Below, piece by piece: positions 27,276 through 36,547 of a stretch of DNA of 64,000 nucleotides. Position 1 is the stretch's first letter; each line of letters begins with the position of its first letter. The notes beneath the pieces were generated by a model that worked only from the letters and a program-made list of their open reading frames with translations, ran no database searches and was not told where the DNA came from. The DNA lies in the NCBI GenBank assembly GCA_016934315.1, contig JAFGSY010000038.1:1-64000 (forward strand), written 5' to 3'. This stretch comes from Candidatus Anaeroferrophillus wilburensis. GTDB lineage: Bacteria; Desulfobacterota; Anaeroferrophillalia; Anaeroferrophillales; Anaeroferrophillaceae. A program made the translations under genes and the position numbers.

Positions 27276-27500
27276 GCCTCCATACCTCCCTTGTCCCAGT
27301 GACGCCAGCGGCGTCTGGACACTGATGTAATAAAACCCCCTCTCCCCAGGCCCGCTGGGCTACTTCCCGCAACGGTCACCAGGGCTTCCATTCACTGTTG
27401 ATCGGTGCAGCAAAGACGCCCGGGCTTTCAGGACGCCATCCCCGTCACCAACCACCACCCATTCATTTCATCTACGCATCTACACGGGTGACGGACTGAA
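27276..27500 (-). other. spacer between carboxyltransferase and mutase genes
   Basis: This 225-nt gap contains a hairpin on the minus strand (GACGCC/GGCGTC with a CAGT/ACTG outer helix, about 27297-27322) without a following T-tract, so it is not a simple terminator. It may be a processing site or attenuator. No ORF with coding character is seen. Confidence 0.35.
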
Positions 27501-29054
27501 CTAAAGGGGAATATTCCCGTGCTTCTTAAACGGTTTTTCCTCTTCCTTATCCTGGAGCATTTCCAGCGCCCGAATAATTTTAATCCGAGTCATTTCCGGT
27601 TTTATCACCTCATCGACAAAACCATAGGAAGCCGCTCGGTAGGGATTGGCAAACTTTTCCCGGTATTCATCAGTCAGTTCCCGGCGTTTTGCTTCCGGAT
27701 CATCAGAACTTTTCAGTTCGCGGCCGAAAACAATATTCACCGCCCCGTCGGGACCCATGACGGAATATTCAGCGGTGGGATAGGCAAAATGGATGTCAGA
27801 ACGCAGCTGTTTAGAAGACATGGCACAATAGGCACCACCGTAGGATTTTCTGGTGGTGATAGTAATCTTGGGCACCGTTGACTCGGCATAGGCAAAAATG
27901 ATTTTGGCACCGTGACGGATGATGCCGCCATATTCCTGGGCCGTCCCGGGCAAATATCCGGGAACATCAACAAAGGTCAGCAGCGGGATATTGAAACAAT
28001 CACAAAAACGGATAAAACGGGAACATTTATCAGAAGCATTGATGTCCAGGCAGCCGGCCATAAAGTTGGGCTGGTTGGCAATGATCCCCACTGACTCGCC
28101 ATTGAAGCGGGCAAAACCAATCACCATATTGGGCGCATATCGGGGCTGAATCTCAAAAAACTCATTGTAATCCGCGACCCCCTTGATGATTTTTTTGATA
28201 TCATAGGGCCGGCGGGGGTCAGCAGGCACCACCTCATTTAATTCCGGCAGGATGGGCTCCACCTCGCCGTCATACGGATAAAGGGGGGCTTTCTCCCTGT
28301 TACTCTGGGGCAGGTAGCTGAGGAGCTTTTTGATGGTATCAATGGTTCCCTGGTCATCCTTAGCCGCCAGGTGGGCAACACCGCTGACACTCATATGGGT
28401 TGAAGCGCCACCCAGCTTTTCCTGGGTCACATCTTCGTTGGTTACCGTTTTGATAACGTTGGGACCGGTGATAAACATATAACTGGTTTTCTCAGTCATC
28501 ACGATAAAGTCCATAATTGCCGGGGAATACACCGCGCCACCGGCACAAGGACCGAGGATACCGGAAATCTGGGGAACAACGCCGGAATAGATCGTATTCC
28601 GATAAAACAGCTCGGCATAACCACCCAGGCTTGCTACGCCTTCATGAATTCGGGCGCCACCTGAATCGTTGAGACCGACAAAGGGTGCGCCGGCCGTGGC
28701 GGCCATATCCAGCACCTTGCAAATTTTCTGGGCATTGGTTTCGCTGAGGGTGCCACCAATGGCGGTAAAATCCTGCGCAAACGCAAATGTCAGCCGGCCG
28801 TTGACCTTACCGTAACCGCTCACCAGACCATCGCCGACAATTTTTTTCTTTTCCATGCCAAAATCGGTGCAGCGATGGGTAACAAATTTGTCAATTTCCT
28901 CGAAGCTACCCTGGTCAAAAAATGCCAGCATCCGCTCTCTGGCAGTCATTTTCCCGGACTCATGCTGCTTGGCAATCCGGTCTTCACCACCACCAAGTTC
29001 CGCGGTTTTATTCATCTCTTCAAGCCGTGCAATTGCTGCTTCGTATTGCGTCAT
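27501..29054 (-). CDS. biotin-dependent acyl-CoA carboxyltransferase (propionyl/methylmalonyl-CoA type)
   Basis: This 517-residue crotonase-fold carboxyltransferase matches propionyl-CoA carboxylase beta and the methylmalonyl-CoA decarboxylase or transcarboxylase large subunit. Family features are AQDFTAIGGTLSE, the CoA oxyanion site GLNDSGGARIHEG near residue 127, ILGPCAGGAVYSPA, and TRKSYGGAYCAM in the second half. With mutase, epimerase and MeaB downstream it completes a propionyl-CoA to succinyl-CoA limb. No biotin carrier or biotin carboxylase gene is adjacent, so the partner and direction are open. AAGGAGG precedes the ATG. Confidence 0.93.
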   Translation of the reverse strand: MTQYEAAIARLEEMNKTAELGGGEDRIAKQHESGKMTARERMLAFFDQGSFEEIDKFVTHRCTDFGMEKKKIVGDGLVSGYGKVNGRLTFAFAQDFTAIGGTLSETNAQKICKVLDMAATAGAPFVGLNDSGGARIHEGVASLGGYAELFYRNTIYSGVVPQISGILGPCAGGAVYSPAIMDFIVMTEKTSYMFITGPNVIKTVTNEDVTQEKLGGASTHMSVSGVAHLAAKDDQGTIDTIKKLLSYLPQSNREKAPLYPYDGEVEPILPELNEVVPADPRRPYDIKKIIKGVADYNEFFEIQPRYAPNMVIGFARFNGESVGIIANQPNFMAGCLDINASDKCSRFIRFCDCFNIPLLTFVDVPGYLPGTAQEYGGIIRHGAKIIFAYAESTVPKITITTRKSYGGAYCAMSSKQLRSDIHFAYPTAEYSVMGPDGAVNIVFGRELKSSDDPEAKRRELTDEYREKFANPYRAASYGFVDEVIKPEMTRIKIIRALEMLQDKEEEKPFKKHGNIPL

Positions 29055-29258
29055 TCCCTTCCTCCTTAAGGATGTTTTTACAGGTATCGCCAGCAGCTTA
29101 CAACCCGCCTCCCCACCCGTAAATACTGCAAAAAAACATGCCGTCAGCGTGGCAATCCACCCGTTGCAAGGTATTTGCGATCTTCCTTACACCTGCCTTC
29201 AGGCACAAAAAACCTGTAATGTAGTTCGCAAGGCCCTCACTATTGGATACTGCATGCA

Positions 29259-29285
29259 ATATTATAAAAGATGATTCCTTGTCAA
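29259..29285 (-). promoter_or_regulatory. candidate promoter upstream of the methylmalonyl-CoA cluster
   Basis: A perfect TTGACA (29280-29285, minus strand) is followed by the AT-rich sequence TTTTATAATATTGC. The spacing to TAATAT is 15 nt and to TATAAT only 13 nt, so the match is imperfect. If used, it leaves a 5' UTR of about 200 nt. The 319-nt gap 29055-29373 also holds the 12-bp palindrome CCCTACGTAGGG at 29319-29330, and no ORF. Confidence 0.4.
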
Positions 29286-29373
29286 GACTTAATGCCCGCA
29301 AGAAACCTCAGCTGACATCCCTACGTAGGGACTGCAGATGCAGCCGGACTCCGAAGATCAATCAGTGATCCGT

Positions 29374-31524
29374 CTACTGACCAAATGATCCCAAGCCGTT
29401 GAGCGTCAACAGCATTCTGAACTGGAGATCATAGGGCTGATGCTCTTCGGCCACCGAAAAATCGATCGCCCAACACTGGGGATGGTAGTTAACGCCATAA
29501 ACACTCTCCCACAGCAGGTTGTCAAGCAGCGAATACCGAATACTGCCATACAGATCAAGGGTCATCAGCAGGGGAAGATAGCCGGTCAGGGTATATTCTT
29601 CCAGCCGGTCACGCTCATAGCGATATTCCAAGGACAGGCGATCATTGCGCGTATCATGCCATGAAGCAAGCGACGAAAAACTTTCCAGCCAGGTATCATA
29701 AGGATTAAACTCACCTTCAACCTTGCCATAGAAATACTTCCTGCTCCAGAATTCCAGCTGGGCTTCAATGTTGGAAAAATCGTCAGTGGAAGAAAACTGG
29801 TCGCCGTTCGGCTCATTAATAAGGTTGTAGGACTGGCTAACCTTGGCTTTGAGATATTGGTGATAGGTATAGCCCTCACCACTGGGGCGCGGGAATCGTC
29901 CGATGAGGCGGCTGACCAGGCCATAGGTAATGTTGTTTTGCTCATACAGGCGGTCAAGCGCGTCAAAACGCGGCAGATCACTCTGGTCCTCATCTGAAAC
30001 GTACCAGTAGGTGACCGTCGGCTCGATGGTATGAAGCAACCGGTCAATCCCCAGAACCTGGGCGTCATAGACACGCTCCAGAACTGTCTTTACCTCGACG
30101 CCTGCCTCATAAAGCTCCCGGGAGGCAGTTTCTGAACCTTCATTTTCCCAGTCGGTCATATACGCTGTTTCGCGGACCCCCACACCAGGGGTCACTTCCA
30201 AAGGACCAAGGTGGAAAGGAAGGGTAACCCTTGGATAGAGATCGAAACGGTGCCCCCGATCCCCGGTTTCCCGCCAGAAATTGACGTAGCTTGCATCCAG
30301 CTGCCCATAAAACGGGCTGGTTCCCAGCTGCTGTTCAAAAGCGGTCAGGGTTATCTGGGGCAAAAGCTGCATAACTGCATCATTATGCGGCTTGACCAGC
30401 GAATCATAGTAGAGAAACTCCGCCGTCAGGTTGGCATAGCTCCAGTTTTTTGCAAGAAAGATGTTGGAACGCAGCTCGTTATCCGTCTGATAGTCCACAT
30501 CATCCAGCGCATCGATAAAGGTCGCGGCAAAAGCATCGGGAAAATCATCAAGGAAGGCATTATCACTAACAAAATTCAGATGGGCACGCAACATGGCACC
30601 ATTGGCAAAGTCCTGATAATGGCGGCCGGCAAATGACCAGCGGTCAACCTCCGTGTTGGGGTACAGCTCCTTGTCCTTCGCCAGATCATCATGGAGATAA
30701 CTGCCTCTCACCTCCCCTTTGGCCCTTTCATTCAGCACGTAGCGGTACTCAGCGCCAATTCCAGCCCCTCGATGGCCGTAGGTATCAAGGAAAAATGTGG
30801 CATCCTGATTTTCATCAATCGCCCAGAAATAGGCATTTTTGGTAACCAGACCATCCTCCTGCCCATAGCCAAGGTAGGGGAAGAGAAGTCCGCTTTGCCG
30901 GCTGGTTTTAACAGGAAATATTCCCTTGGGCAGATAGATAACCGGCACTTCCTTGACCTTGAACACCGCACCGTCCACCACCCCATAACCGTCTTTGGTA
31001 ACGTGCGCCGAATCACAGTCGATCTGCCAGGCAGCTTTGGCGGCATCACAGGTGGTCAGGATGCCCTTCTCCACCTGGTATTCATCGGGACCTAATTTGT
31101 CTATGCGGTCACCGGTGATATAGTAATTCTTCTCCTTGATGAACACCCGCCCCTGCTGAACCACACCGGTCTTGGTATCGAGATTGAACTTCAGGTAACG
31201 GCAGGCAAGGTAATCTCCCCGGTCACGCATGAGCACATTACCCCAGGCCTCAAACTCCCGCGTCCGGTTGTCGAGAATCACCCGGTCAGCCTTGAGTTCC
31301 ATCGACTCCTGGGTGACCACCACCTCTCCTTGGGCGACATACCGGTTCAGGACCTTGTCGTAGAGCAGATGCCGGGCTTCAATATTGACCGTATCAGCGG
31401 CCGGCGCTCCGTCAAAAACAGCACCAGCATCAACCGGCAAGACCATCATCACCACAACCAGCACGAAAAGGAACAGCATGAAATGCGCTGCCCTCCCTTT
31501 CTCCTCATAACCTGTCGCGCTCAT
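29374..31524 (-). CDS. lptD: LPS-assembly protein LptD
   Basis: LptD is the outer-membrane barrel that places lipopolysaccharide in the outer leaflet. The 716-residue precursor has a signal peptide (hydrophobic residues 15-33, ending DAGA). An N-terminal OstA/LptA-like jelly-roll follows (IEARHLLYDKVLNRYVAQGE, then LKADRVILDNRTREFEAWGN in the family order). The large beta-barrel has alternating aromatic strands up to the C-terminus. Paired Cys occur near 158 and 169 (TTCDAA, DCDSAH). It shows that the organism has a classical outer membrane. GAGGAGAG precedes the ATG. Confidence 0.93.
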   Translation of the reverse strand: MSATGYEEKGRAAHFMLFLFVLVVVMMVLPVDAGAVFDGAPAADTVNIEARHLLYDKVLNRYVAQGEVVVTQESMELKADRVILDNRTREFEAWGNVLMRDRGDYLACRYLKFNLDTKTGVVQQGRVFIKEKNYYITGDRIDKLGPDEYQVEKGILTTCDAAKAAWQIDCDSAHVTKDGYGVVDGAVFKVKEVPVIYLPKGIFPVKTSRQSGLLFPYLGYGQEDGLVTKNAYFWAIDENQDATFFLDTYGHRGAGIGAEYRYVLNERAKGEVRGSYLHDDLAKDKELYPNTEVDRWSFAGRHYQDFANGAMLRAHLNFVSDNAFLDDFPDAFAATFIDALDDVDYQTDNELRSNIFLAKNWSYANLTAEFLYYDSLVKPHNDAVMQLLPQITLTAFEQQLGTSPFYGQLDASYVNFWRETGDRGHRFDLYPRVTLPFHLGPLEVTPGVGVRETAYMTDWENEGSETASRELYEAGVEVKTVLERVYDAQVLGIDRLLHTIEPTVTYWYVSDEDQSDLPRFDALDRLYEQNNITYGLVSRLIGRFPRPSGEGYTYHQYLKAKVSQSYNLINEPNGDQFSSTDDFSNIEAQLEFWSRKYFYGKVEGEFNPYDTWLESFSSLASWHDTRNDRLSLEYRYERDRLEEYTLTGYLPLLMTLDLYGSIRYSLLDNLLWESVYGVNYHPQCWAIDFSVAEEHQPYDLQFRMLLTLNGLGSFGQ

Positions 31525-31546
31525 TAACTCTCCTCTTGCTTACCGG

Positions 31547-31572
31547 AAAGCCTGATTGTTTTATCGGGCTTT
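31547..31572. other. 10-bp hairpin upstream of lptD
   Basis: AAAGCCTGAT pairs with ATCGGGCTTT (one G-U pair on one strand) around a six-base loop. It lies in the 134-nt gap between the flavoprotein gene and lptD, close to the lptD ribosome binding site and without a T-tract on the minus strand. It may be a weak terminator remnant or a translational control hairpin. Confidence 0.35.
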
Positions 31573-31658
31573 CATTCATTTCGGCACGGTGATGTTTCTG
31601 ATCTGCCGTCTGGCACAATCGTCGCCGTTATAGCATCCGGCAAAACCCCGTACAACGT

Positions 31659-32255
31659 CTAAGCTTGTCCTTCCTGCAACGACAGAACCAGGTCTTTCCC
31701 ACTCTGATAGGCTTCTTCAAGATATTCTGGATAGCTAAGCACATCATCGGCCCCGTCCAGCCCACGATAGAGAAGTGAACGCCAGAGCTCCGTGTCTAGG
31801 GCATCAAAGAAATAGCGGACAGTCAGCGCTGCGCCAGTGAACAACTGCCTACCCCGGGTTGCGCCAGCAGCGATAAACAACCCTTTTTTCCAGTTGCCGG
31901 GCTGATTAAAGGGCACTTTGTCAAGCCAGTATTTTTTTACCCAGCGCGACTGGAAGCGGTCCATAAAAGCCTTGGTATGACCGCTGACCGCATAAAAGAA
32001 GATCGGCGAACTTAAGATTATACCCTGGCAGCTTTCAAGCTCATCAACCACCGTCTGAAAATCATCCTTGATCACACACCGGCCGTTCTGACGGCAGCCG
32101 TAGATCTCCAGGCAGGGAGAAATTTTAAGATCCCGCAGGACAAACTCCACCACCTCTGCCCCACTGTCGCGGGCCCCTCTGACTGCCTGACCGGTCAGGC
32201 GGGCAGTATTGCCCTGCCGGCGAGGACTACCATAGAGCACGCCGATTTTCTTCAT
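31659..32255 (-). CDS. flavodoxin-family NAD(P)H-dependent oxidoreductase
   Basis: This 198-residue protein begins MKKIGVLYGSPRRQGNT, the FMN phosphate loop of the NADPH-dependent FMN reductase and iron-sulfur flavoprotein group. Three Cys follow (PCLEIYGC, NGRC) at the position where iron-sulfur flavoproteins bind a cluster, but the spacing is not the compact classical one, so a cluster is uncertain. SSPIFFYAVSGHTKAFMDR is the second FMN-contact segment. The ATG at 32255 lies 7 nt behind the folC stop. Its electron partner is unknown. Confidence 0.85.
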   Translation of the reverse strand: MKKIGVLYGSPRRQGNTARLTGQAVRGARDSGAEVVEFVLRDLKISPCLEIYGCRQNGRCVIKDDFQTVVDELESCQGIILSSPIFFYAVSGHTKAFMDRFQSRWVKKYWLDKVPFNQPGNWKKGLFIAAGATRGRQLFTGAALTVRYFFDALDTELWRSLLYRGLDGADDVLSYPEYLEEAYQSGKDLVLSLQEGQA

Positions 32256-32262
32256 GCCCTGC

Positions 32263-33558
32263 TCATTTTTTATTTTTGCCACCATTATCCATCAACTGCA
32301 GTGCCTCACCAACACAATACAGAGAGCCGGTCAGAAACACCAGATCATGCACGCCTGCCCTACCCCTGGCCAGTTCCACCGCCTCGGCAATTGTTTCGGT
32401 ACGGAAAACCTCCGGGCAAAACTTCTTCACCGCGACATACAGTTGTTCTGTTGAACAGGATCGGTCCAGTTGCGCCCGGGTGACAATTACTTCGGCCGCC
32501 AGTGGCGCCAAGCGCGAAACCATGGCCTCCACCCGCTTATCTTTCATTGCCCCAATCACCAGAATCAACCGGCGGCCCTCGGCCAGTTGCCGCAAGACCG
32601 GTTCCAACGCCCGCACACCATGGGGGTTGTGGGCACCGTCAACGTAAAAATCCGGCTGTTCGCCGATTTTTTCCAGCCGCGCCGGCCAGTGACTCTTCTC
32701 AAGGGCTTTACGCACCTGGTCATCATTTATGCTTAGTAGGCCTTGGTTTTGCAGCAACTCAAGGGCGCAAAGAGCCAAAGCAGCATTCTCTTTCTGATAA
32801 TCACCCAGCATCCGCAGGTGGAGTTGAGGAATGCGTTTCGTCAAGCCCAGATAGCTGAAAAAGCCATCGTTTTTCTTCCGCAGGCGAAAATCACGACCGA
32901 GAAAAAACGTCGTGCCGCCCAGGGTGCGATTTCGCCCTTCGAGAAAGTCCCTGATCCGCCGGTTGCGTACTCCGGAGATCAGCGGCGTCCGTTTCTTCAG
33001 GATGCCGGCTTTCTCCCCGGCCACCGCCAACAGCGTATTCCCCAGGTATTCCTCATGCTCCAAGGCAATATTGGTAATGATGGTCAGCAGGGGGCTGGCT
33101 ACCACGTTCGTGGCATCAAGGGTACCCCCCAAGCCGGTTTCCAGAATAACCAGGTCAGGTCGACAGCGGTAAAAATGGATCAGGGCCATCGCCGTCGTGA
33201 AATCAAAGAAGGTAACGATCCGGGGAATGCTTTCGGCCACCGGCTTCAGCTCCCTGGTCAGCGAGACAATCTCCTCTTCGGTGATGGGATTGCCATCAAC
33301 AACAATCCGCTCAGAAAAGTGACGCAGGTGCGGCGATGTATAGACCCCGACCTTGAGACCGGCTTCCCGTGCCAGATCTTTGAGGAATGAGATGGTCGAA
33401 CCTTTGCCGTTACTGCCTGCCACATGGACAATGGGCAGCTGGTCCTGGGGATTAGCGAATGCGGCTGTCAGCTGGCTGATGTTTTCCAGTCCCAGGCTGA
33501 TGCCGAAGTGTTCCAGGTTATAGAGATATTCAAGGGTCTGCTGAAAATCCATGCTCAT
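32263..33558 (-). CDS. folC: bifunctional folylpolyglutamate/dihydrofolate synthase
   Basis: FolC joins glutamate to dihydropteroate and to folates. The 431-residue Mur-ligase-fold protein has the P-loop HVAGSNGKGSTISFL near residue 44, YTSPHLRHFSERI, the ILETGLGGTLDATN stretch and the C-terminal DGAHNPHG. It lies 3 nt after polA and 7 nt before the flavoprotein gene, which suggests one transcript. Confidence 0.95.
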   Translation of the reverse strand: MSMDFQQTLEYLYNLEHFGISLGLENISQLTAAFANPQDQLPIVHVAGSNGKGSTISFLKDLAREAGLKVGVYTSPHLRHFSERIVVDGNPITEEEIVSLTRELKPVAESIPRIVTFFDFTTAMALIHFYRCRPDLVILETGLGGTLDATNVVASPLLTIITNIALEHEEYLGNTLLAVAGEKAGILKKRTPLISGVRNRRIRDFLEGRNRTLGGTTFFLGRDFRLRKKNDGFFSYLGLTKRIPQLHLRMLGDYQKENAALALCALELLQNQGLLSINDDQVRKALEKSHWPARLEKIGEQPDFYVDGAHNPHGVRALEPVLRQLAEGRRLILVIGAMKDKRVEAMVSRLAPLAAEVIVTRAQLDRSCSTEQLYVAVKKFCPEVFRTETIAEAVELARGRAGVHDLVFLTGSLYCVGEALQLMDNGGKNKK

Positions 33559-33561
33559 CTC

Positions 33562-36231
33562 TTAATGGGCCTCAAGCCAGTTGTTACCCACCCCAATGTC
33601 CACCAACAGTGGCACCCGCAAGGCGGCGACTTCTGTCATTTCCTTACGGACCATCTCCCTCAGGGCCTCAAGTTCAGCCGGAAACACTTCGAAAACCAGT
33701 TCGTCATGAACCTGCATGATCATGGTTGATTGCCACCCTTCGGCAACCAGACGCCGGTCGATGGTGATCATCGCCTGTTTGATCAGATCCGCTGCCGAGC
33801 CCTGGATGGGACTGTTGACCGCCATTCTCCTGGCCATTTCCCGCCGATTGGGATTCCGGCTAATAATTTCCGGCAGGTAACGGCGTCGACCAAACATGGT
33901 GGTCACATAACCCTGCTGCTCCGCTTCAGCAACCAGACGATCAAAATACTTTTTCACCTGCCCGTAGGTGGCAAAATAGTTTTCTATATAAGCTTTTGCC
34001 GTTCCCCTGTCAATCCGCAACTCCTTGGCCAGACCAAAGGCGCTCATGCCGTACAACACCCCAAAATTGACCACCTTTGCCTCCCGCCGCATATCCGGAG
34101 TCACCATCAGGGGCAAGACGCCGAAAATTTTCGCCGCCGTCAGGCCATGGATATCCTCTCCCCGCTCAAAAGCAGCCACCAGTTCCCGGTCCCCGGATAA
34201 ATGGGCCAGAATACGCAGTTCGATCTGCGAGTAGTCCGCCGACATAATGAGATTGCCTCGTTCACCGACAAATGCCCGCCTGATATTGCCTCCCTCTTGG
34301 CCACGGATGGGAATATTCTGCAGGTTCGGGTCGCTCGATGAGAGCCGACCGGTGGCAGTTACCGTCTGATTGTATGAGGTATGTACCCGGCCGGTAGTCG
34401 CATTGACCAATTTCGGTAGCGCCTCAAGATAGGTCGATCTCAACTTGGCCAGGGAGCGGTAGCTGAGGATTTTTTCCGGCAGCGGATGGTGCTGTGCCAA
34501 GTCTGTCAATACATCTACATCCGTTGAGGCACCGGTTTTGGTTTTCTTGAGAACCGGCAGGTTCAGCTGGTCAAAGAGCACCACGGCCAGCTGCTTGGGA
34601 GAGCTAATGTTAAAAGAACGCCCGGCCAATGCATAGATATCCTCTTCCATCATCGCCAGTTTGTCGCGATAATCAGCTGAAAGCTCCTGCAGCAGAGCGA
34701 TGTCGAGCTTCACCCCCGCCATTTCCATGCGCATCAGCACCGGCATCAGCGGCATTTCCAACTCATGAAAGAGGTCATCAAGCCCCTCCTGAACAAGTTT
34801 TTCCGCCAGTTCTTGGTGCAGCAGCGAAGTCAGGCGTGCATCTTCACAAGCATAATCGCGGGCCTGCGGCAGTGCAACTGCATCAAAGGTTTTTGCCCGC
34901 TTGCCACTGCCCACCAGATCTTTAAACTCCGTTGGTGTATGATGCAGCAGTTCCTGGGCTATCGCCGAAAGACTGTGCCGATGTCGCGAAGGGTTGATGA
35001 CATAGGAGGCAATCATGGTATCAAAGACATTGCCTGCCAGTGGCAGGCCGCTTCTGGCCAGGACAATCATATCATATTTGATATTATGGCCCCATTTTTC
35101 AATCTGCGGATTGGCCAGCAGCGGCCCCAGGCAGGCAACGACATCACCCAGACTGACCTGCTGGGGTGCCACATCCGACCGGTGGCCAACCGGAATATAG
35201 TGGGCCGCATCATCTGTCCACGACACCGAGATCCCCACCAACGTTGCCGCCATGGGATCCGGGGAGGTCGTTTCCGTATCAATGGCGAAGCCATCCTGTT
35301 CTTTCAGCTGTCGACAGAAATTTTCAAGCTGCTCTTTTGCCAGAATCAACTGGTAGCCGGTGGTTGTTATGGCTTTGCGGGGGGCAATTTTTTTTGCCAG
35401 CCGGTAAAACTCAAGCTCCTGAAATAGATCCTGGAGCTGCGCATAATCAGGTTCACGGCGGACCAGGTCCATCATTGGAATCGACAAGGGGACATCATCA
35501 GCCAAGGTCACTAATGTCCTGGAAATCCTAGCCAAATCTGCATGTTCCACAATTTTCTGCCGCCAGCCGGGACGCCCGATATCATCCACAGAAGCCAGCA
35601 GGTTTTCCAGCGAACCAAACTGCTGCAGCAGAGCAAGTGCCGATTTTGGCCCTATCCCCGGGACGCCGGGAACATTGTCCGATTTATCACCGGCCAGCGC
35701 CAGCAGATCGAGCAACCGCTCCCCCGAAGCCCCATGGCGCTCCTCCACTTCGTCAATACCATAGGTTTTCTCTTTCATGGTATCAACCATAACCACACCG
35801 TCGCCGACCAGGCTCATGAGATCCTTATCCCCGGAAACAACAACCACCTCATACCCACTTTCAACCGCCCGCCGGGTATAGGTGGCAATGACATCATCAG
35901 CCTCGTAGTCATCGCACTGCAAAACGCCGATTCCCAATGCTTCAATAATCCTGGTGAAATAGGGAAGTTGCTGCACCAGATCGGCTGGCATGGGCGGCCT
36001 GGTAGCCTTGTAGTCATGATAAACCCTGTTTCTCCAGGTTGGTCGTCGGGCATCCATAGCAACAGCAATATAGCCCGGCTTTTCCTCCTCCAAAAGCTTT
36101 ACCATCATGGTGGTAAAGCCATAGATGGCATTGGTAGGCTGACCAGTAACCGTCGTCAATGGGGGAATTGCGTGGTATGCCCGATAGATCAGCGAACTGC
36201 CATCAATGAGATAGAGTTTACCTTTTTTCAT
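33562..36231 (-). CDS. polA: DNA polymerase I
   Basis: Pol I fills gaps and removes primers. The 889-residue protein keeps all three domains. The 5'-3' exonuclease occupies 1-290 (LIDGSSLIYRAYH, DDVIATYTR, VVSGDKDLMSLV). A 3'-5' proofreading domain lies at about 300-500 with DTETT, HNIKYD and CEDARLT, so the acidic residues look intact. The polymerase has motifs DYSQIELRIL, RREAKVVNFGVLYGMSAFG and VHDELVFEV. The ATG at 36231 gives the usual MKKGKLYLIDGSS; the GTG at 36240 is an alternative. Confidence 0.96.
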   Translation of the reverse strand: MKKGKLYLIDGSSLIYRAYHAIPPLTTVTGQPTNAIYGFTTMMVKLLEEEKPGYIAVAMDARRPTWRNRVYHDYKATRPPMPADLVQQLPYFTRIIEALGIGVLQCDDYEADDVIATYTRRAVESGYEVVVVSGDKDLMSLVGDGVVMVDTMKEKTYGIDEVEERHGASGERLLDLLALAGDKSDNVPGVPGIGPKSALALLQQFGSLENLLASVDDIGRPGWRQKIVEHADLARISRTLVTLADDVPLSIPMMDLVRREPDYAQLQDLFQELEFYRLAKKIAPRKAITTTGYQLILAKEQLENFCRQLKEQDGFAIDTETTSPDPMAATLVGISVSWTDDAAHYIPVGHRSDVAPQQVSLGDVVACLGPLLANPQIEKWGHNIKYDMIVLARSGLPLAGNVFDTMIASYVINPSRHRHSLSAIAQELLHHTPTEFKDLVGSGKRAKTFDAVALPQARDYACEDARLTSLLHQELAEKLVQEGLDDLFHELEMPLMPVLMRMEMAGVKLDIALLQELSADYRDKLAMMEEDIYALAGRSFNISSPKQLAVVLFDQLNLPVLKKTKTGASTDVDVLTDLAQHHPLPEKILSYRSLAKLRSTYLEALPKLVNATTGRVHTSYNQTVTATGRLSSSDPNLQNIPIRGQEGGNIRRAFVGERGNLIMSADYSQIELRILAHLSGDRELVAAFERGEDIHGLTAAKIFGVLPLMVTPDMRREAKVVNFGVLYGMSAFGLAKELRIDRGTAKAYIENYFATYGQVKKYFDRLVAEAEQQGYVTTMFGRRRYLPEIISRNPNRREMARRMAVNSPIQGSAADLIKQAMITIDRRLVAEGWQSTMIMQVHDELVFEVFPAELEALREMVRKEMTEVAALRVPLLVDIGVGNNWLEAH

Positions 36232-36547
36232 CGCTCGCACCCCAGCCGGTCGGCATTATATAAGGCCGTTGGCTTTCGGGGAAAACGATTACATCGTTCC
36301 ATATTCATTAACCTTATCTCCGCGCTCCCAAGTCTACCAAGGCGATGCACCACAATCGGGAGCAACCCGCATGATGGCGTCAACCATCGGTGAACTTGCA
36401 ACACGCCTCTTGAGATCAGTAACCCCAGCTGCGAGATGCGCTGGCATTCGGCGGGTTGCATACTCTGGGGATCGATTGCCTTGCCCGTGCCCCGCGGCAA
36501 CAAAGGTTGTTGTGCAACGCAAAAAAAATAGAGCCCTTACAATGCCA
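36232..36547 (-). promoter_or_regulatory. polA upstream gap with a candidate -10 element
   Basis: This gap of about 310 nt separates ychF from polA. On the minus strand a perfect TATAAT (36255-36260) lies 24 nt ahead of the polA ATG. The matching -35 (TTTCCC at 17 nt) is poor, so the promoter is only a candidate. I see no ORF, repeat or terminator hairpin in the remainder. Confidence 0.35.

Noticed and set aside
29055-29250. Cobalamin riboswitch in the leader of the B12-dependent mutase cluster
   Set aside because: Looked for the B12-box (GCCACTG) and its pairing arms; only loosely similar bases are present.
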